Assembly (NCBI GenBank): GCA_039707465.1 | Contig: CM077644.1 | Coordinates: forward strand, 196,327,962 to 196,391,961 | DNA from: Rhabdophis nuchalis | Lineage: Eukaryota > Chordata > Lepidosauria > Squamata > Natricidae | Reading direction: 5' to 3' | DNA: 64,000 nucleotides | Shown here: positions 21,780 to 32,592 of the stretch, in pieces | How positions within the stretch are numbered: position 1 is the first letter of the stretch | Layout of the letters: each line of letters begins with the position of its first letter | Program-made: the position numbers and the translations under genes | The notes under the pieces: generated by a model | Databases searched by the model: none | What the model saw: the letters and a program-made list of their open reading frames with translations, nothing else | Told to the model about the DNA's origin: nothing

Positions 21780-22171
21780 CTGTATTTTTGGAGTATAAGA
21801 CGCACCAAGGTTTTGAAGAGGCAAATAAAAAAAAAGTTTTTGCACTCTGCAAATCTCCCAAAAATGGCCTGTTTTTTCATGAAAATGGACCTGGGTTTTT
21901 TTTTTCCAAAAAAAAAGGGCATGAATAGCCTTTAGGAGGCTTGTAGAGTGCTCCTGGGGCTGGGGGGCGGTGCCAAATTGAGCAAAAAACGGCCCATTTT
22001 TTGCTCATTTGCTCACTCTGAAAGCCTCCTAAAAGCTATGCACAGCCATTTTGGTGAAGGGGGCAGAAATTTGGGAGGCAAAAAATGCTGTATTCAGTGT
22101 ATAAGTTGCACCCAGATTTTTAGCCTCTTTTTTGAGGGAAAAAGGTGCATCTCATACTCCGAAAAATATGG
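21780..22171. mobile_element. MITE with 'GTATTTTTGGAGTATAAG' termini
   Basis: The left end CTGTATTTTTGGAGTATAAG and the inverse of the right end 'ccatatttttcggagtatga' form terminal inverted repeats, followed by 'acgcacc' and 'tgcacc' forms. TA flanks both sides (21778-21779, 22172-22173). No transposase. Superfamily uncertain; a TA duplication would fit Tc1/mariner-like elements. Confidence 0.65.
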
Positions 22172-22359
22172 TACTTGTTTCCGGCTGGAAGCTGAAAGTC
22201 TTTTCTTCATTTGACTACAATGATTTGATGGTCTGTCCGTGTTTCTCAAGGCCCCTAAAGAGGTACATTCCCCCGTTCCTTTACCAGTCCGGGAATGATA
22301 AACCAAAATTTTAAAAAGCTCACAGCTTTATCCTATCACATGGGCTAAAAGGGTAAAAG

Positions 22360-22562
22360 CAGGGATGAAATTCAGCAGGTTCTGATAGGTTCTGGAGAAC
22401 CAGTAGCAGAAATTTTGAGTAGTTTGGAGAACTGGCAAATATCACCTCTGGCTGGCCCCAGAGTGGGAAGGGAATGGGGATTTTGCAGTATCCTTCCCCT
22501 GCCACACCCACCAAGCCACACCCACAGAACTGGTAGTAAAAAAAAATTGAATTTCACCATTG
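22360..22562. mobile_element. hAT-type MITE with 8 bp target duplication
   Basis: Starts CAGGGATGAAATTCAGCAGG and ends GAATTTCACCATTG (imperfect inverted termini). Flanks GGTAAAAG (22352-22359) and AGTAAAAG (22563-22570) match 7 of 8 bases. The interior has 'ggagaaccagtagc' and 'agccacacccacagaac'. Confidence 0.8.
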
Positions 22563-22960
22563 AGTAAAAGGGAAGCATTTTTGTAAATTTTACTTGACAA
22601 AAAAGACAGGTCCATTCTTACATAATTCCATCAATGAATTGGGGGGGGGGGGGGGAGAAATAAAATGTTCTATCATGAAACCCGTTTTTATATATGTTTG
22701 AGACCAAAGCAAGTCATTTGTAACATTGTATTTTTTTTATTTTTTTGCTTAAAGCATATGGTTTATTATAATCGGAGCTGCTCTGGAATTTTTTCATGGA
22801 ATCACTAGGCTTGCAGTTCATTCAGTGTCCAACAAATGTCCAGTATCACTATATTAAACTGCAGTGTCCCTGGGAGTTCACAGTAGCACTCTGGGATGCT
22901 GTGCCACATTTTGAGAACCACTGAACTAATCACATGCCTTTGTACCGCATAATCAATTTT
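22563..22960. other. Intergenic DNA with a poly-G run and a possible hAT end
   Basis: A G run lies at about 22640-22655. 'ttttgagaaccactgaa' at 22909-22925 resembles the right end of the hAT MITE at 56033-56144, but no left end was found. Confidence 0.4.
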
Positions 22961-23070
22961 CCTTCCTTCCTTCCTTCCTTCCTTCCTTCCTTCCTTCTTT
23001 CCTTCCTTCCTTCCTTCCTTCCTTCCTTCCTTCCCTCCCTCCCTCCCTCCCTCCCTCCTTCCTTCCCTCG
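22961..23070. repeat. (CCTT)n to (CCCT)n microsatellite
   Basis: About 18 CCTT units shift to CCCT units near 23035 and end with a short CCTT stretch. Confidence 0.9.
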
Positions 23071-23333
23071 ATCCTTCCCTTCCTATCTGACCACCTTATC
23101 TCTCTTATACACTAGCGATATCAATGAAAACTATTAATGGGAGAAAGTTGGACCAGTCTATCAGAACAACCTGGTCTACCCAATTATGGGACAGAGCATA
23201 CTGCTTCCATTTTGGAAGTGGAAGCAGAAGCAGTACGCTCCATCCTACTGGAGAAAAAACACTTATTCTCTCCCCTGGTATAGCTGACAAAGCGAGGCTT
23301 AGCGGTTAATACATCTACCTAATATGCAAGCAG

Positions 23334-23487
23334 CAGAGGTGGGTTGCTCCCAGTTCAACCCAGATCAGGTGAACCGGTAGTGGTGGCAGCAGGAGGCTCC
23401 ACCCGAGGCTTCTGCGCATGCACAGAGGCATTGCGCACACAGGAGCATGAGCAAACCAGTAGTGCTGGGATATGCAACCCACCTCTG
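23334..23487. mobile_element. hAT-type MITE, perfect 8 bp duplication
   Basis: Inverted ends CAGAGGTGGGTTGC and GCAACCCACCTCTG. GCAAGCAG is duplicated exactly at 23326-23333 and 23488-23495. The interior has 'ccggtagtggtggcagc' and 'tctgcgcatgca', shared with the relative at 33921-34192. It split the tRNA-like head of H1. Confidence 0.9.
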
Positions 23488-23522
23488 GCAAGCAGCCCAG
23501 GTGTGAATCCCAGAAGGGTATG

Positions 23523-23556
23523 ACTGCAGATGAGAGCTTGAAATAGATCTATACTA
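23523..23556 (+). ncRNA. Decayed hammerhead ribozyme (H1)
   Basis: CAGATGA stands in place of CTGATGA, stem II is mostly deleted (GAGCTT), then GAA, the stem III palindrome ATAGATCTAT (23541-23550 after one A shift), A at the cleavage position, and CTA; the rest of stem I is beyond the L1. The core change and lost stem II make cleavage unlikely. Confidence 0.6.
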
Positions 23557-23668
23557 ACTGTTATTTGTTGTTGTGTTTTATGTTTGTCTTTGTTTTTTTT
23601 TATTTGGTGGTGGGATTGGAGCACGGAAAGGAAGAAGAGTGGTTAAGATTAAGAAAATCACAGTTTAA

Positions 23669-24745
23669 ATGCGGTTTATAAAAATAATGACATGGAACGT
23701 GAAGGGAACAGGGAATCAAATTAAGAGGAGGAGGTTGGAGCTCAAAATTAAAAGAGACCGACCAGATATACTATTTTTGCAAGAAACTCATCAAAAATCT
23801 GAAGGTTTAAATAGAATGAATATAAAGGGTATGCAAATTTATGAAAAATCTTTTGGGACTTCTAAAGCAAGAGGTGTTGCAACATTGATATCAGATAAGG
23901 TATATTTTGAAAAAAAACAAGTAATAAGGGATGAAGAAGGAAGATATTTAATAATTGTGGGAAATATCAACGAGCAAAAAGTGACACTGGTTAATTTATA
24001 TTTACCGAATGATAAACAAAATGAATTTCTTGGAAAAATAACTAAAATCTTGGAAACTGAAAGGGTAGGGAAAGTTATTGTGGCTGGGGATTTTAACCTA
24101 ATTAGGGACAAACTAGATAGCACAAACCCTACTCGTTATAGAGAAACAAATAAAGGGGGGATTTTAAATAAATGGATACTTCGAAATAACGTTGTAGATG
24201 TTTGGAGGGAGTTGAAAGGTACGGAAAGGGTATACACTTTTTGCTCTAAGATATATAATACATATTCAAGAATTGACTATTTTTTTGTTTCTAAAGATTT
24301 GTTAAATAATATAGATAAAATAGATGTGGGAATTTTTAAGGATTCTGATCATGCAGAGATAACGATGGAAATAGATTTTAACCTTGAGAAGAAAGGAAGA
24401 AGTTGGAGATATGATGAGAAACTATATAAGAATGAGGGAGATAAAAAATGGATACTTAAAAAATGGGAAGAAAGCTGGAGATTGAATGATACCGGAGAGG
24501 TTAAATTTGAAATTGTCTGGGACGCTATGAAAGCTGTTTTTAGAGGGGAAAGTATTAAGTTATCAAGTAGGAAATATAGAGAATATAGAAATAAAACGGA
24601 ACAGAATATAAGACAGATTAAGGCATTGGAGAGTCAATTTTTACTTATGAAGGATAAAAAGTGCTGGGAGGAATTAAATTTACTAAAAAATAAATTGATT
24701 AAAGATGATGTAGAATTGGTCAAAAAAAATATAAGATATTTAAAT
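23669..24745 (+). pseudogene. L1 ORF2p N-terminal part: APE-type endonuclease
   Basis: 359 open codons up to the L2. All APE-like catalytic positions are visible: N10 in TWNVKG, E39 in LQETH, D141 and N143 in AGDFN, D203 in SRIDYFF, and D227-H228 in KDSDHAE. A Lys-rich linker follows from about residue 235. In a working element this domain nicks genomic DNA to start target-primed reverse transcription. The frame then runs 36 codons into the L2 and stops at 24853. The reading frame resumes in phase at 26913, so the L2 is the only visible break of about 1258 codons in total, close to the usual L1 ORF2 length. Confidence 0.88.
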
Positions 24746-26908
24746 TTAGATTTATTTAGATTTAGATTTTATTTTTCTATACCGCGTCCTCTCCCCAGGG
24801 GGGCTCGGAGCGGTGCACAGGGAAAATTAAAACAGCATAAAATATATACATAAATAAATACAATAAAAACAAATTAAATCAACTGTCCCTGTACTAAAAT
24901 CCCCATTTTAAAATTAACATTCCCTAACCCCTGAGGTAGAGACTAACCTAGGCCGGCCAAGCAGAAAAAGTGAGTTTTTAATTTCTGACGGAAGGAGCGG
25001 AGGTCCGTAGTTGTTCTAATGTCGGGGGGAAGGTCGTTCCAGAGGGCTGGGCCCGCCACAGAGAAGGCCCTTCCCCTGGGCGTCGCCCGCTGACAAAGTC
25101 CCTCTCTGTGGGAGCGAATGGGCCGGGAAGATGTATGGGGCAGAATCCGATCCCGCAGATAGCTAGGTCCCGAGCCATGGAGCGCTTTAAAGATGAGAAC
25201 TAACACCTTGAAGCGCACCCGAAAGACGACAGGTAGCCAGTGCAGCTCACGCAAGAGCGGTGTTATATGGGTATACCTTGCGGTACCCATTATTGCTCGC
25301 GCGGCTGCATTCTGGACCAGCTGAAGTCTTCGGGTGCACCTCAAGGGGAGCCCCATGTAGAGAGAGTTACAATAGTCCAGTCGGGATGTCACGAGAGCAT
25401 GAGTGACTGTGCGAAGGGCGTCCCGATCCAATAGGGGGCGCAACTGGCGAACCAGGCGAACCTGGTAAAACGCCCTCCTGGCCACGGCTGTCACTTGATC
25501 TTCCATGGACAGCCGGGCATCCAGGAGGACACCCAAGTTGCGCACCCCATCCACAGGGGCAAGATGTTCGCCCCCTATGGCCAGCGATGGAGTCAGCTGG
25601 TTGAATCAGGCAGCCGGAAACCACAGCCACTCGGTCTTGGTCGGGTTGAGTCTGAGTCCGTTACTTCCCATCCAGATCCGTACGGCTTCCAGGCACTGGC
25701 ACATCACCGCTACGGCATCGTTGGGGTGGCTTGGGGTAGATATATACAGCTGAGTATCATCAGCGTAGAGATGGTACTCTACCCCAAAGCCACGGATGAT
25801 CTCACCCAGCGGCTTCATATATGTGTTGAACAGGAGAGGCGAGAGGACCGACCCCTGAGGAACCCCACATGTGAGGGGTCTCGAGGTCGACCTCTGCTCT
25901 CCTGCCAACACAAATTGCGATCGGCCAGAGAGGTAGGAGGAGAACCACCGTAAAACGGTGCCTCCCACCCCCAACCCCTCCAGCCGATGCAATAGGATAC
26001 CATGGTCGATGGTATCGAAAGCCGCCGAGAGGTCTAATAGGACCAGGATGGAGGAGCAACCCCCATCTCTGGCCCTCCAGAGATCATCGACCAACGCGAC
26101 CAATGCCGTCTCGGTGCTATGCCCGGGCCGAAAGCCGGACTGGCGCGGGTCTAGATAATCAACTTCCTCCAGGTGACGGGGAAACTGTTGTGCCACCACA
26201 CTCTCAACAACCTTCGCCAAAAAGGGAAGGTTGGAGACTGGACGATAGTTGGTTAATAAAGCTGGATCCAAAGAGGGCTTCTTAAGGAGGGGCCTCACCA
26301 TGGCCTCTTTTAGGGAAGCAGGTAAGGCACCCTCACTTAAGGATGCATTGACAACCTCTTGGAGCCAGCCTCGTGTCACCTCCCAGGATGCCAGTACAAG
26401 CCAGGAGGGACACGGGTCCAATAAACATGTGGTGGTTCGCAGTCGCCCACGTAACCTGTCCATATCCTCGGAAGTAACGGAGTCAAACTCCTCCCAAACA
26501 AGATCTGTCTCGTGGCATCCCACTGGGCCATCAATGGAGGCTAACTCATTCTGTATCTGAGCGATTTTCTCCTGCAGAAAAATCACAAATTCCTCTGCTC
26601 TACCCTGCAGCGGGGCTTCCCGCACCCTCTGTTGAAGGAGGGAACGGGTCACCCTAAACAGGGCGGCAGGGCGGTTTTCTGCGGATGCTATGAGAGTGGC
26701 ACAATGATGACGTTTGGCCACTCTCAGCGCAACAATGTAAGTCCGTAAATGGGCTCTTACCTGTGTCCGGTCAGATTCAGAACGGGTAGCCCTCCATCTT
26801 CTCTCTAGGCATCTCTTGTGGCGTTTCATCACCCCCAGCTCCTCGGTAAACCAAGGAGCCAGGGTGTTTCGGCGCCACAAGAGAGGCCGCAAGGGCGCGA
26901 CCCGATCC
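24746..26908 (-). mobile_element. L2-clade LINE inserted in L1 ORF2
   Basis: 2163 bp, antisense to the L1. AAAT flanks both sides (24742-24745 and 26909-26912), and removing one copy restores the L1 frame. The 3' end on the left has an AAATCTAAATCTAAAT-type tail and the 3'UTR phrase 'cgagcccccctggggagagg'. It is 5'-truncated within the ORF. Confidence 0.9.
24943..26908 (-). pseudogene. L2 reverse transcriptase ORF with one internal stop
   Basis: The minus frame from 26908 carries a linker, FRPGHSTETAL, motif A LLDLSAAFDTIDHG, motif B GVPQGSVLSPLLFNTYM and motif C YHLYADDTQLY. At 25606-25608 a TGA stands where CGA is expected (FPA-stop-FNQ), a typical CpG decay. The same frame then continues to the stop at 24943 with NLGVLLDARLSMEDQVTA, SRLDYCNSLYMGLPLRCT and GPALWNDLPPDIR. 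About ten codons are missing after RSHREGL compared with the copy at 19919. It is inactive as it stands, but close to intact. Confidence 0.85.
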
Positions 26909-26912
26909 AAAT

Positions 26913-29612
26913 AGAAATTTTTTTGAATTCAGCAATAAAAATTCTAAGCTATTAGCAAGGATGGCGAAAAATAAAAGTGAGAAGAGGGAAATTGGCTCTT
27001 TGATAGATGAAAATGGTACAAGATGTTATAAGACAGCGGAGAAATGTGAAGTAGTTAAGACTTTCTTTCAAAAATTATATTTAAAAAAATCAATTGATTT
27101 GGAAAAATTGGAAAATCATCTTAAAAAGTATGTAGTGAAAATAGATCAAACCTATAAGGATTTGATGGAAGGGGATATAACACAGGAAGAGATTAAGGAA
27201 ATAATACAAGAGATAAAACTAGGAAAGGCTCCAGGCGAAGATGGACTTCCCGCTGAGTTTTATAAGGATTTTAAAGAAATAATAGTACCAAAATTACAAA
27301 AATTATTCAATGGAATTTTATACGGTGGCGAAATTCCGACCTCATGGAATAGAACAGTAATATCAATAATTCCTAAGCCAGACAAAGATGTGGAGCGGAT
27401 TGAGTCCTATCGACCCATTTCTTTAATTAATCAGGATGCAAAAATATTCACTGCCATTATAAGTAAGAGATTAAGTAGGTTTATAGATAAATATATAAGT
27501 TATAATCAAGTAGGTTTTGTTAAAGGTAGATATATGAGCGACATAGTTAGAAGAGTATTAAATATTATAGATGTAGCTGAATATAATGGTGATAAAATAG
27601 GAATAGTATCACTAGATATTTTTAAAGCCTTTGATTCTGTACAATGGGAAACTATTAAAGCAATTATTGAGGCATTAGGCTTTGGTAATAGATTTATACA
27701 TGTTATTTCAAAATTGTACCAAAAAAGTAGTGCAAAAGTGAAGGTAAATGGAATAATGACGGGAGAGATTACCCTGGAAGCAGGTACGAGACAAGGATGT
27801 CCCTTGTCTCCAATATTATTTTTATTGGTTATGGAAATATTGACTAAAATGATAGAAGAAGATGAAGAATTGAAAGGGTACAAGGGATATAAGATAAATT
27901 TGTATGCAGATGATACTTTGATTATTCTGAAAGATATAGAGAAGGACCTGAGGAAGATAAATAAACACTTGAAAGAATTTGAGGAAATGACAGGTTTGAA
28001 AGTAAATTGGTCAAAATCTGAACTATTAATGGATAAAAGTGGTAAAGAGTGGGAGAATATGCAAGAACAATTCGGGATAAGAATTAAAAATACATTGAAA
28101 TATTTGGGAATATCACTTTCACTTAAAGTTAAGGAACTGAAAAAAATTAATTATGATGTGATGTTGAATGAAGTAGAGAAGAAGATAGACAAATATAAAG
28201 AGATAAAGTTGTCTTGGTTTGGCAGAATTGCAATGTGTAAGATGATGTTGCTACCAAAATTTAATTTTTTATTTGAGATGCTACCATTAAATTTGACAGA
28301 GAAAGATATGGAAGGATATCAGAAGAAAATAGATAAATTTTGTAATGGTGGGAAAAGACCTAGGTTAATGAAGAAAATGTGGTATCAAAACCAAAAGGAA
28401 GGTGGATTGGGAATTCCCAATCTACTTAATTATTATCGGGCCTATAGTATTAGAACTGTGGTAAAAATACTTAAAGGAGGAGATGGACACTGGGGAGATT
28501 TAGAGTTAAAAGATATTAAGAGATTTGGTCCTGTATGGTTTCTAGATAAAGCAAAGTCAAAAAAGGTAATCAATAGTTATTGGTTAAAGGGATTGAGTAA
28601 AATTTGGAATAAATTTGTTAAAATATTAATCCCAGATATAACCTTTTTGGGAAAGACAATTGGAAACTGGCCGATTAAAACCAACATAAACCGTGAAAAA
28701 GTACTGGAAGAGGAAAATATAGAAAGTATAATAGATTGGTTAAAAGCCTTAGGAAATGAAAGTAGAAGAAAAGAAATAATGGAAAGATTGGGTTTAAATT
28801 GGTTTGAAAAAATACAGATAGAAAAATGGACTACGAATGTAAGGGGAATATGTAAAATAGGTAGAAATGAAACTGAATTTGAAAACTTAGTATCTCAAAT
28901 TATTAAGGACGAAATTGGGTTAAAGGGACTCGTTAGTAAGATATACAAGATTATAAATTTTAACGAGAAACCACAAATGGCAATGAAGATGAACTGGGAG
29001 GATGAATTTAAGATTAAAATATCAGACGTGGATTGGAATGTGAATTGGAAGAGTCGAATCATGAGGATTTTATCCATAAGGATTAAAGAGCATAACTTTA
29101 AGGTGGTTTGGAAATGGTATCTGACTCCATTGAGGTTATCATTGATGGATAAAAAAACAAGTAATAAATGTTGGAGGTGTAATATGGAATTGGGAACGTA
29201 CAAACACATGTGGTATAAATGTGATAAAGTTAAAAAGTTTTGGCAGAAATTGGAGGAAACGATATTTGAAATGACGAAGAAAAGAATAACATTGAGATTA
29301 GAAACTATATTATTATTGATAATTAAGGAATTAGAATTAACAAAATATGAGAAAGAACTGATTAGAATTATGATTATAATGGGCAGAATTATAATAGCAA
29401 GATATTGGAAAATGGAGACGAATATTAAAACAGAAGAGTGGTATTGTGAAATGTGGAAATTAGCCTTAAATGATAAAATGACATGTGATATTAAATTTAG
29501 AGAGGGTGTTTATAAAAAGGATGTTTTTTGGAAGCCATTTGTGGACTATGCACTTGGGACCTTGGATGCTTCGACACCTGTACCCAGAGAACGCGGATTT
29601 TGGAGAACTTAA
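26913..29612 (+). pseudogene. L1 ORF2p reverse transcriptase and C-terminal domain
   Basis: 899 open codons, the first internal ATG at 26961. Counting from that ATG: Z-like region with LGKAPGEDGLPAEFYK (about 87-102) and YRPISLIN; motif A VSLDIFKAFDSVQW (D219); motif B GTRQGCPLSPILF (about 275-287); motif C LYADDTLI (D317, D318); thumb with WFGRIAMCKMMLLPKFNF-type sequence; and a C-terminal Cys-rich element CWRCNM...HMWYKC near 730-748, the L1 zinc-knuckle-like motif. The catalytic residues are present. It is separated from its endonuclease by the L2, so the protein is not made whole here. Confidence 0.88.
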
Positions 29613-29890
29613 AGATATTTGAAGATACCTGAAGAACCAAACTTTCCTTTCCATTGTATAGCACTGGGTGAAATATTGTATTGTATATGTTATTTTTGTT
29701 ATAGTGTTTATAAAAATAAAAAAATAAAAAAAAATAAAAATGAAATAGATCTATACTAGTCTCTCTTTATATTTTTGTCAGTAAAACATAAATTTAACAC
29801 TATCAATTGGACAGTTACTATTGATATACACTAGTGATATCAGTAGGATATCAAATGATTATATATCAAACGATATCAATGGGAACTATC

Positions 29891-30580
29891 CCAGAGCAGA
29901 AGGTAGGGCCCAGAAAGAGGGCCCTGGGAAAAGAGATCTCAGGTCTCCAGTCTTTTTTTGCATCAGTGCCACCATTGGTATGCAAATCCAATTCATAATT
30001 CAAGTTCATAAGCACAATAGCATACTTGAAAGAAATATTATTGCAACACCCAACCTGCTATGCTCCATCTGCTACAAGTGTTGAATAGGAAGAAGAATGG
30101 AATCTAGTTTATGCAAAAGATTAAACTTCTGGGTAAGCACAAGGTCTCAGATTGACATTTCAAGCACTTGCTTCTCATTCTTTTTTTTTTTTAAATACAA
30201 GCTGGAAACAAATGCTGACCAGTCTTTGTAATCTCTCCGGCTATTGAGCCAACTGCTCAAAATGTATCCAGAAATGCTACACAATTTGATGTTGTAAGCT
30301 ACTGCCATCATAGGAGCATACGAACCTACCTCTTTCAAGTTTCTGGAAAGAGATGGAACAAGCTAATCATTTGCAGAATGGGAAAGGGCCAAGAAATTAT
30401 ACTTTCAGTTAACTAGCCTTTCATTAACTAAGCAGGAATCCCATTATAATCACATATCTGATAAGGCCATTCATATAAAGCACACCTTGAGCTTATTCAG
30501 TTCAGTAGGCTTACTTCCAGATAAGTGCCCAACAAATTAATTCTTACATAACTGCTCTCAACCAAATGGGAGACATATTT
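29891..30580. other. Intergenic DNA
   Basis: No supported gene. TATTTTCTTTCATTTC (30581-30596) is the left duplication of the next element. Confidence 0.4.
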
Positions 30581-30596
30581 TATTTTCTTTCATTTC

Positions 30597-32576
30597 TTTT
30601 TTTTTTATTGCAAAAGTTTTATTGAGTTTTACAAATTTTTTAGGTAGGGTAGGGTAAGGTGAAGTAAAAAAATATTTTGAGAACTTTCACGTCGAGATCG
30701 TTGGCCCCTCCGGGGCTTCTTAACAAAACATTGATAATACATATTTCAATAGTACTACAAGGTGAAGAAAAATGCATACATCATTATAAATTCTCAATTC
30801 TATGCTGGCAATCGTGTACAAACATCCAGACAAAAGTTATACTGTATTAATAATAAAAGTCATTTTTTAGATCTAAGTCTCTTGGCAATTGTGTCTTCTT
30901 ATTCTCCTCTCTGACCCCCAGTGGGCGGGGCCGTGGCCCCCTCCGCTCCTCCTGTTTCTTCCCCCAGGATGGAGGAATGTTTTTTAAGAAAGGCTTCCGC
31001 CTCAGCAACTGTTTTAATCCTTACTCTTCTTCCTTCCCAGAAGACCAACATCCCTTCTGGCATCACCCACCTGAACCAAATCCCCTGGTTAAACAATTTT
31101 TTAGATAAGAAGGAATATTTCCTCCTCACCTCTCTAATCTTTTTCGGGATCTGCTTCAGGATGGCGACTTCCTTTTGTTGGTACATTAACGGACCCTCTC
31201 TCTGCGCCCTCAATATTCCCTCCCTGGTAGACCTTCTAACAAATTTAATATGTATCTCTCTGGGTAGTTCATTTATCCTGGCATATGCTGAATTTATTCT
31301 ATAAACCAGGTCAATGTCCCCCCTGATCTCTTCCTTGGGTTTGTGTAAATAGTCTGCTAAAATTGTGCTCATGAGATCAGGAAGGCATTCACCAGTTTCT
31401 TCCGAAATATTCTGAAATCTTAAAAAATATGACATCCTTTCAAAATCCATCCTAGACATATGACCAGTTAAATCTCCAATTTCAGTATTAACATTTTTAA
31501 GTTCTCCCTTTGCTCCAGCCAGCCCCACTTCCAACTCTTCAGTCTTCTGTGTATTCTGCATCAATTTCTTCAGTGTCTCCAAAAGCTCAAGTTTGGAACT
31601 GCAGTGGTCCTTTCTAAGTTCTTTAATTTCCAGAACCAAAGAGTGTAACACTGCTTCCATAGCTGTCATTCTTTCTTCTAAGCCTGGGTTTTCTGGTTGT
31701 TTTTTAGAAGCCATGGTGAGCTGTTTAAGTCAGTGCCACTAAGATGGCGTTTTTTGGGTGCGGCCGCTGGAGCAAGTCCAGAGAAAAAAGTTCAAATCAA
31801 AGTTGTGGAAAGTTGTAAAATCCAGAGAGAAAAGCAATTTTCACAATCAGTTGTAAAGACAAAGAAGGCACTCCAGGGAAGGAATCAATTAATCACAAAA
31901 AATCCTCCATTGGTAGAGAGAGACAGTCCAGGTCACAAAGGAATGTTGGAAATTTTCCATAAAGAATAGTCATTTAGAAACAAAGGGAAGCCATCTTCCC
32001 CGCCCAATCTGGCAGCCAGCAGGAGAAAGCAACAGAGAAAATTGTTCCAATAAAGCCGGACTTAGATACATTGTAACTAGAAACAAGCCGCGAGGGACTT
32101 TCACTTCTTCAGCAAAGTCCAGATGAGAAATATCCGCTTCCTCGCATCCAAAGAGCCATTTCTGAACGCCGCTGCTGTAAATCCGAGGGGGGGTTTAACA
32201 AACACCCCCCTCCACCGTTTCTTTCAGTCAAAGCTACCAGCAAAAAAGTCAAAGTCACTTACTCTCCGCCTCGCCACCAAAGCCCCGGCAAAGCCATGCA
32301 GCTCAAATGCTCCCGCTCTCTCCGAATCGGTTATTTGTTACCGTCCTCCGTTGGCGAAGGGAACCAGGCCCCCCGCAGCATGTCTTCTTTCTCCTAGACC
32401 GAAGACAAGGGCCTCCCCCTGGCCACCGCCAGGCTGGAAAGGTCCAGGCAAGCCGATCCTACGGGGGGTCCCCAAAAAGAAGGGGCACCCCGCCCCGTTT
32501 GGGGCCGAAAAAAGAACAAAACGGCGGACGAGTCCCAGGACTCGTCCGTCGCCGCCAGAAGCCGGAACAGGAAGTC
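30597..32576 (-). mobile_element. ORF1-only L1 derivative (HAL1-like), copy 2
   Basis: A 16 bp target duplication TATTTTCTTTCATTTC lies at 30581-30596 and 32577-32592. On the minus strand: GC-rich 5' region with 'gacttcctgttccggcttct' at the start, ORF1 (31714-30899), a 3' region homologous to copy 1, 'caataaaacttttgc' and a short poly(A). There is no trace of ORF2. The length differs from copy 1 by 2 bp. Both start with GACTTCC(G/T)GTTC, so both appear 5'-complete. Confidence 0.85.
30899..31714 (-). CDS. L1 ORF1p-type protein, C-terminus cut short
   Basis: 271 codons. Same domain order as the 282-residue copy: coiled coil (about 12-95), RRM-like segment with YFLRFQNISEETGE, C-terminal domain with FRWVMPEGMLVFWEG. 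A stop (TAA) comes 13 codons early; beyond it the same frame still encodes EDTIAKRLRSKK, the basic tail seen in copy 1. The core RNA-binding domains are intact, so the change may have a mild effect or mark early decay. Confidence 0.82.
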   Translation of the reverse strand: MASKKQPENPGLEERMTAMEAVLHSLVLEIKELRKDHCSSKLELLETLKKLMQNTQKTEELEVGLAGAKGELKNVNTEIGDLTGHMSRMDFERMSYFLRFQNISEETGECLPDLMSTILADYLHKPKEEIRGDIDLVYRINSAYARINELPREIHIKFVRRSTREGILRAQREGPLMYQQKEVAILKQIPKKIREVRRKYSFLSKKLFNQGIWFRWVMPEGMLVFWEGRRVRIKTVAEAEAFLKKHSSILGEETGGAEGATAPPTGGQRGE

Positions 32577-32592
32577 TATTTTCTTTCATTTC

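Larger units (their letters stand above)
23557..29740 (+). mobile_element. L1 LINE with near-complete ORF2, 5'-truncated, interrupted by L2
   Basis: An 18 bp target duplication TGAAATAGATCTATACTA (23539-23556 and 29741-29758) frames the insertion. It starts 112 bp before ORF2, so ORF1 is missing. The 3' end is an A-rich tail with repeated AATAAA. The L2 at 24746-26908 sits in ORF2. Without the L2 this L1 is about 4.0 kb. Confidence 0.9.
23107..29890 (+). mobile_element. Old tRNA-headed hammerhead element (copy H1) split by later insertions
   Basis: The tRNA-like head has 'ttagcggttaatac' (box A region, about 23298) and, after the MITE, 'caggtgtgaatccca' (box B region, 23500-23514). A decayed ribozyme follows (23523-23556), and its 3' stem I strand CTAGTC is completed across the L1 at 29754-29761. 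ATACACTAG(C/T)GATATCA occurs at 23107 and again at 29826. After removing the L1 with one duplication (6202 bp) and the MITE with one duplication (162 bp), the two lie about 355 bp apart, so this locus was a tandem array of about the same unit size as the 337 bp array at 63336. Confidence 0.6.

Noticed and set aside
22934..23137. Pro/Ser/Phe-rich small protein
   Set aside because: It is the (CCTT)n microsatellite translated.
25495..26560. Plus-strand frames of 60-152 codons
   Set aside because: Antisense shadows of the L2 reverse transcriptase ORF.
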